Assembly: GCA_030604905.1 (NCBI GenBank)
Contig: JAUVVA010000021.1
Span: 1-40,939, forward strand
Direction: 5' to 3'
Length of the DNA stretch: 40,939 nt
From: Verrucomicrobiota bacterium
Lineage (GTDB): Bacteria; Verrucomicrobiota; Verrucomicrobiia; Opitutales; Opitutaceae
Positions 35,344 through 40,939 of this stretch are shown piece by piece (position 1 is the first letter of the stretch; each line of letters begins with the position of its first letter). Both the position numbers and the translations under genes were made by a program. A model generated the notes under the pieces. The model worked only from the letters and a program-made list of their open reading frames with translations, was not told where the DNA came from and ran no database searches.

Positions 35344-37665
35344 ATGGCCTCGCCGCGTAAACGCTCCGCCACCACCTCGGCACCCTCACCCGACGGCACC
35401 GCCGCCGACGGGGCGCCCGCGCGTCCACGCACCCGCGGCATCGCCAAGCCCGCCGCACCCGGAAAACCCCTCGCCCCCGCCGGGGCCACCCCGACCCCGC
35501 CCCCGCCCTCCGCCCCGGCGGACGGCAACGGCGCCGTCTTCGAGCCCCACAACCACCCCGCGCCCATCCGCCGTAGCGACGGCTTCGCCCGCTCCGCCTA
35601 CTTCAATCGCGAGCTCAGCTGGCTCGCCTTCAACCGCCGCGTCCTCGAGCAGGCGCAGAACGGCCGCCACCCCCTCCTCGAGCGCGTGCGCTTCCTCGCC
35701 ATCGTCTCGAGCAATCTCGACGAGTTTTTCGAGATCCGCGTCGCCGGCCTCATCCAGCAGGTCGACAACGACGTCGCGGCCAGCGGCGGCATCGACAACA
35801 TCGGCCCGCGCGAGCAGCTCCGCCGCATCCACAGCGTCGTCGCCTCGCTCGTCGAGGACCAGTATCGCTGCTGGCGCGAGTCGCTCCTGCCCGCCCTCGC
35901 CGAGGAAGGCATCACCTTCGCCAACCCCGCCAACCTCTCCGCCTCCGAGCTCGCCTGGGTGCGCACCTACTTCGAGGAACAGATTTTCCCCGTCCTCACG
36001 CCGCTCGCGATCGACCAGTCGCACCCCTTTCCCCAGCTCGGCAACAAGACCCTCAACCTCGTCGTCTCGCTCGACGACCCCGCCACCGAGCACATCGACC
36101 GGCACTTCGCCATCCTGCCCGTGCCGCGCGTGCTGCCGCGCATCATCGCCATCGACTCGGCCGAGCCCGAGCGCCGCGAGCGCCGCTTCATCTTCCTCTC
36201 CGACATCATCAAGCTCTGCGCCGCCGACTTTTTCCCCGGCTACGCGATCCACGGCGCGCACGCCTTTCGCGTCACCCGCAACAGCGACCTCTACATCGAC
36301 GAGGAGGAGGCGGAAAATCTGCTCAAGCGCATCGAGGAGGAGCTGCGCAACCTCCGCCGCGGCGCCGCCGTGCGCCTCGAGATCGAGGACGGCGTCGACG
36401 ACCAGATCTTCGCCACCCTCTGCGACCACCTCTCCCTCTCGCACGAATACGTCTTCCGCCTCGACGGCCCGATCAACCTCCTGCGCCTCACCGCGCTCGC
36501 CGACATCGACCGCCCCGACCTGAAGTATCCGCCCTTCCAGCCGGTCAACGTCTCCCCGCTGCGCGAGCCCGCGCTCATCTTCGACACCCTGCGCGACCGC
36601 GACGTCCTCCTCCACCACCCCTACGACTCCTTCCAGCCCGTCGTCGATTTCGTCGAGCAGGCCGCGCGCGATCCCCGCGTGCTCGCGATCAAGCAGACCC
36701 TCTACCGCACCTCCGGCGACTCGCCCTTCGTGCGCGCCCTCATCGAGGCCTCGCGCAACGGCAAGCAGGTCACCGCGCTCGTGGAGCTGAAGGCCCGTTT
36801 CGACGAGGCCAACAACATCCAGTGGGCCCGCCAGCTCGAGGAGGCCGGCGTCCACGTGGTCTACGGCCTGGTCGGGCACAAGACCCACTGCAAGGTCGCC
36901 CTCGTCGTCCGCCGCGAGCCCGACGGCCGCCTGCGCCGCTACGCCCACCTCGGCACCGGCAACTACAACCCGCGCACCGCCCGGATCTACACCGACCTGA
37001 GCTGCTTCACCTCGCGCGACGACCTCACGGCCGACGCCTCCGCGCTCTTCAACGCCCTCACCGGCTTCGGGCGCGCGCCCGAGTTCCAGCGTTTACTCGT
37101 CGCGCCCTACACCCTGCACCGCCGCATCGTGGAGCTCATCCGCCGCGAGACCGAGCACGCCGCCGCCGGCCGTCCCGCCCGCATCATGGCCAAGATGAAC
37201 TCGCTCGTCGACCAGGCCGTGATCGACGCCCTCTACGAGGCCTCGCGCGCCGGCGTGCAGGTCGACCTCGTGGTGCGCGGCGTCTGCTGCCTCGTGCCCG
37301 GCCTGCCCGGCCTCTCCGAAAACATCCGCGTGCGCAGCATCGTGGGCCGCTTCCTCGAGCACGTCCGCGCCTTCTACTTCCACAACGACGGCGGCGAGCC
37401 CGAGATCTACGCCGGCAGCGCCGACTGGATGCCGCGCAACTTTTTCCGCCGCATCGAGGTCGTCTTCCCCCTGCTCGACCCCGCGCTGCGGCGCTGGGTC
37501 GTCGACGAACTCTTCGCGAGCGAACTCCAGGACAACGAGAGCGCGCGCGTGCTCACCGCCAGCGGCGGCTACCTGCCCGTGGTCCGCGCCGACGACGCCC
37601 CCGCCTTCTCCGCGCAGCACTACTTCGCCGCCGCCGCCGCCCAGCGCGCGCAGGCCTTGGCCTGA
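35344..37665 (+). CDS. ppk1: Polyphosphate kinase 1
   Basis: A 773-residue enzyme that makes inorganic polyphosphate from ATP. After a Pro/Ala-rich extension of about 75 residues, the family start YFNRELSWLAFNRRVLEQAQ appears. The two catalytic His residues are H515 in VGHKTHCKVAL (the phosphorylated one, as E. coli H435) and H673 in FLEHVRAFYFHN; the flanking GTGNYNPRTARIYTDLSCF and NIRVRSIVGRFLEH are intact. The N-terminal extension is not typical and looks disordered. ATG 35344 was chosen over an upstream GTG at 35278, which would translate through the hairpin. A convergent glycerophosphodiesterase gene follows. Confidence 0.96.
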   Translation: MASPRKRSATTSAPSPDGTAADGAPARPRTRGIAKPAAPGKPLAPAGATPTPPPPSAPADGNGAVFEPHNHPAPIRRSDGFARSAYFNRELSWLAFNRRVLEQAQNGRHPLLERVRFLAIVSSNLDEFFEIRVAGLIQQVDNDVAASGGIDNIGPREQLRRIHSVVASLVEDQYRCWRESLLPALAEEGITFANPANLSASELAWVRTYFEEQIFPVLTPLAIDQSHPFPQLGNKTLNLVVSLDDPATEHIDRHFAILPVPRVLPRIIAIDSAEPERRERRFIFLSDIIKLCAADFFPGYAIHGAHAFRVTRNSDLYIDEEEAENLLKRIEEELRNLRRGAAVRLEIEDGVDDQIFATLCDHLSLSHEYVFRLDGPINLLRLTALADIDRPDLKYPPFQPVNVSPLREPALIFDTLRDRDVLLHHPYDSFQPVVDFVEQAARDPRVLAIKQTLYRTSGDSPFVRALIEASRNGKQVTALVELKARFDEANNIQWARQLEEAGVHVVYGLVGHKTHCKVALVVRREPDGRLRRYAHLGTGNYNPRTARIYTDLSCFTSRDDLTADASALFNALTGFGRAPEFQRLLVAPYTLHRRIVELIRRETEHAAAGRPARIMAKMNSLVDQAVIDALYEASRAGVQVDLVVRGVCCLVPGLPGLSENIRVRSIVGRFLEHVRAFYFHNDGGEPEIYAGSADWMPRNFFRRIEVVFPLLDPALRRWVVDELFASELQDNESARVLTASGGYLPVVRADDAPAFSAQHYFAAAAAQRAQALA

Positions 37666-37714
37666 CCCGCCTCCTCCTCCACCCGGCCCCGGGGCCATGC
37701 CGCCCCCAAAGCCG

Positions 37715-38467
37715 TCACTTCGTGTTTACTCGCCGCGCCAAGGCGGCTCGCAGTTCACCCGGTCGGTTGGTGGTGATCGAGTCCACCCCGGCCTCCGCCA
37801 GGCGCTCCGCCTCGCCCGCGTCATCCACCGTCCATACGTGCAGGCGCAAATCCGCCGCGTGGACCGCACGCACGAAGTCGCGGTCGATGTCGAAACGGCG
37901 ATCCAGGTTCAGACCATCCAGGCCGGCGCCGCGCGCGCGCGCGACCATGTCCGCCACCGAGGGTCGCGGCCGCGCCGCCTCCACGATCCAGTGCGCCTCG
38001 AACTCCGGGCACCGCGCCTTCATCTCGGCCACGAGCGCGAAATCGAAACTCATCACCACAAAAGCCTCCGCCCCCCGTGGCGCCGCCCGCAGCACGCGCG
38101 CCAACTCCGGCAAAATCTCCCGGCCACACTTCACCTCGACCAGCAAGCGCCGCCCCACGGGCAGCATCGCGACGACCTCGGCGAGCGTCGGGATGCGCTC
38201 GCCCGTCCACGCGGCGCCTTTCCAAAGCCCGACATCCACCGCGCGCAATTCGGCGAGCGTCGCGGCGGACGCGACAAGACCACGGTCGCCGGTGCGACGG
38301 GTGCCGGGATCGTGCAGGAGCACGATGTGACCGTCCCGCGTCAGGCGCACGTCGCACTCGCCGGCCTCGGCCCCTTGCGCGAAGCCGAGACGCAGCGCGG
38401 CGAGCGTGTTTTCCGGCGCGTCGGCGGAGGCGCCGCGATGGGCGGTGATGGAGGGAAGCGTGGTCAC
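37715..38467 (-). CDS. Glycerophosphodiester phosphodiesterase
   Basis: A 250-residue GDPD-family enzyme that splits glycerophosphodiesters into glycerol 3-phosphate and an alcohol. The active-site residues are all visible: AHRGA (H10, R11), PENT (E19), GECDVRLTRDGHIVLLHD (E37, D39, H52), then LLVEVK with the later metal-binding Glu and a C-terminal VWTVDD. There is no signal peptide, so it should be cytoplasmic. The start is taken as GTG 38467, since the family usually begins within ten residues of the AHRG motif; GTG 38527 is an alternative. It neighbours ppk1 and cysH without obvious operon links. Confidence 0.9.
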   Translation of the reverse strand: MTTLPSITAHRGASADAPENTLAALRLGFAQGAEAGECDVRLTRDGHIVLLHDPGTRRTGDRGLVASAATLAELRAVDVGLWKGAAWTGERIPTLAEVVAMLPVGRRLLVEVKCGREILPELARVLRAAPRGAEAFVVMSFDFALVAEMKARCPEFEAHWIVEAARPRPSVADMVARARGAGLDGLNLDRRFDIDRDFVRAVHAADLRLHVWTVDDAGEAERLAEAGVDSITTNRPGELRAALARRVNTK

Positions 38468-38563
38468 CTGCGATTCGGCTCGAGCATGATCGCCCGACCG
38501 TCCTCGCGCAAGCGCCCCCGGGCCCACAGGTCGCGGCGGGGCCGTCCCGCGGCGCCTCGGCGC

Positions 38564-39298
38564 TCAGATCGAAAAGTCGCTCTTGCCGCTCAGCTCGTGC
38601 AGGCCGCACTCGCGCTTGAGCCCGTTGAAACGCGTCTGCTCCTCGGTCTGGCCAGGCTGAAGCGGCGCGCTGCTGTGCCAGTCGCCGATCGAGACGTAGC
38701 CCTGTTCCCAAAGCGGATGGTAGGGCAACTCGTGCTCGGTGAGGTAGCGGTGCACCATGCGATTGTCCCAATCGAGGATCGGGTGGATCTTCGTGATCTT
38801 GTTTTGCACCTGCACGATTTGCAGCGACTCGCGGGTCGAGGCCTGCACGCGGCGCAGCCCGGCGAGCCAGGCGCTCGCGCCGAGTTCGCGCACGGCGCGG
38901 TCCATCGGCTCGACCTTGTTTTCAAAATTGTAGGCCTTCAGCCCGTCGAGCCCCTGCTCCCAACGTTTCCCGTCGATCGCCTCCTGGTGGGCGGCGCTCC
39001 GGCGGGGCGAATAGACCTTGAGGTTGAGCTTTAGCCGCTTGGTCAACTCGTCCGCGAAACGGTAGGTCTCCGAAAAGTGGTAACCGGTGTCGATAAACAC
39101 GACCGGGATGTCGGCCGAAACCCGCGTCGCGAGGTGCAACATGACCGCCGACTGAATACCGAAGCTGGTGGAAACGATCAGCTTGTCGCCAAACTCCTCC
39201 AGCGCCCAGCGGATGCGAGCCTCCGCCGACCGGGCGGACAGATCAGGCACGGCGAGGGGCGCCGCGATCGGCGCGGCAGGAGCGGACACACTACTCAT
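38564..39298 (-). CDS. cysH: Phosphoadenosine phosphosulfate (PAPS) reductase
   Basis: A 244-residue reductase of assimilatory sulfate reduction that converts PAPS to sulfite with thioredoxin. It shows the PP-loop region [18 protein letters not shown] (a variant of the usual SxSFG), [18 protein letters not shown], the substrate motif [16 protein letters not shown] and the catalytic C-terminal KRECGLH. The paired Cys motifs that bind the iron-sulfur cluster in APS reductases are absent (GLRRVQAST in place of CCxxRK), so PAPS is the likely substrate. The C-terminal Cys is retained. The start is ATG 39298, followed upstream by an AT-rich stretch that may hold the promoter. Confidence 0.93.
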   Translation of the reverse strand: MSSVSAPAAPIAAPLAVPDLSARSAEARIRWALEEFGDKLIVSTSFGIQSAVMLHLATRVSADIPVVFIDTGYHFSETYRFADELTKRLKLNLKVYSPRRSAAHQEAIDGKRWEQGLDGLKAYNFENKVEPMDRAVRELGASAWLAGLRRVQASTRESLQIVQVQNKITKIHPILDWDNRMVHRYLTEHELPYHPLWEQGYVSIGDWHSSAPLQPGQTEEQTRFNGLKRECGLHELSGKSDFSI

Positions 39299-39358
39299 AC
39301 GCCAAATCCTGAGTGAATTGGGCTAGAAAGTAAAGAATAGAGCGGCCTTCGGCGCAAG

Positions 39359-39413
39359 GTGGCACGGGCGCCTCGCCCGTGGGTTCGGAACCGGGACGGG
39401 ACGCCCATGCCAC
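39359..39413. repeat. REP-like palindromic element, copy 2
   Basis: The inner hairpin is CACGGGCG / CGCCCGTG (39363-39381) with a 3-base loop. The outer copy pairs GTGGCACGGGCG (39359-39370) with CGCCCATGCCAC (39402-39413), one mismatch. Between them GTGGGTTCGGAAC matches copy 1 at 6770-6818. It lies between the cysH start and the glgB stop; the rest of 39299-39490 shows only the AT-rich area next to cysH. Confidence 0.7.
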
Positions 39414-39490
39414 TCCAAGCCGGCTACAGCTTGATTGGAATGCGCTGACTCAACGGCAGCGCGGGCGACGCATCTCCCTGCGGTCGAAGC

Positions 39491-40939
<1,449 letters not shown>

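Noticed and set aside
37685-37696. GGCCCCGGGGCC between the convergent ppk1 and phosphodiesterase genes, as a terminator.
   Set aside because: A zero-loop palindrome with no T run; it cannot fold as a normal terminator hairpin without losing most of its pairs.
39359-39375. TGGCACG next to the second palindrome, as another sigma-54 promoter.
   Set aside because: No GC at -12 spacing, and the bases are explained by the palindromic repeat.

Overview
This 40.9-kb, very GC-rich window looks like chromosomal DNA of a Verrucomicrobiota bacterium, most probably an Opitutaceae relative. This assignment is an inference from gene content and style: an mreBCD-PBP2 cluster, an arsR-gapdh-arsJ-acr3 operon, a KaiC-kinase-receiver operon, few Shine-Dalgarno sites, and intergenic palindromes of the ACGGGCG...CGCCCGT type. 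I find about 35 protein genes, two of them cut by the window edges. I see no tRNA, rRNA, CRISPR array, transposase or phage gene.

Layout. 1-9.0 kb is metabolism and transport: the end of a PfkB sugar kinase, an M28 peptidase, a small outer-membrane barrel protein, a double-length ABC permease without partners, a divergent AraC regulator / Gfo-Idh-MocA dehydrogenase pair, an ABC ATPase without a permease, and an M20 dipeptidase. 9.1-14.1 kb holds a lipoprotein, a small coiled-coil protein and a leftward arsenic operon with a clear ArsR-type palindrome; a small CX5R phosphatase lies just upstream of it. 14.2-19.9 kb carries kaiC, a histidine kinase and a CheY-like receiver in one leftward operon, then a CPA2/KefB-like antiporter. 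20.1-22.6 kb contains a degenerate NtrC-like protein and two Roadblock/LC7-like proteins. These are divergent from the rightward cell-shape cluster mreB-mreC-mreD-PBP2 (22.8-27.4 kb), which faces an intact NtrC-type sigma-54 regulator (27.4-29.0 kb). 29.1-35.2 kb holds a LolD-like ATPase, an FtsX-type permease and an AttH-like secreted protein, followed by an aldehyde dehydrogenase. 35.3-40.9 kb holds polyphosphate kinase, a glycerophosphodiester phosphodiesterase, PAPS reductase and the C-terminal part of the glycogen branching enzyme.

Most interesting signals. (1) A full-consensus sigma-54 promoter (TGGCACG-N4-TTGC) lies in front of mreB. A second sigma-54-like site faces the other way toward the Roadblock genes, with a dyad between them, and an NtrC-type activator gene lies at the end of the mre cluster. 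This suggests, but does not prove, sigma-54 control of cell-shape genes together with a Roadblock / pseudo-NtrC module. (2) Tandem 7-bp repeats of several unrelated sequences occupy gene junctions inside operons (mreB-mreC, mreC-mreD, and both sides of the FtsX permease). One pair forms a perfect 27-bp inverted repeat 2.65 kb apart. (3) The NtrC-like protein at 20.1-21.3 kb has lost its phosphoacceptor Asp, Walker A, GAFTGA loop and DNA-binding domain.

All functions are read from motifs by eye; no database search was run.
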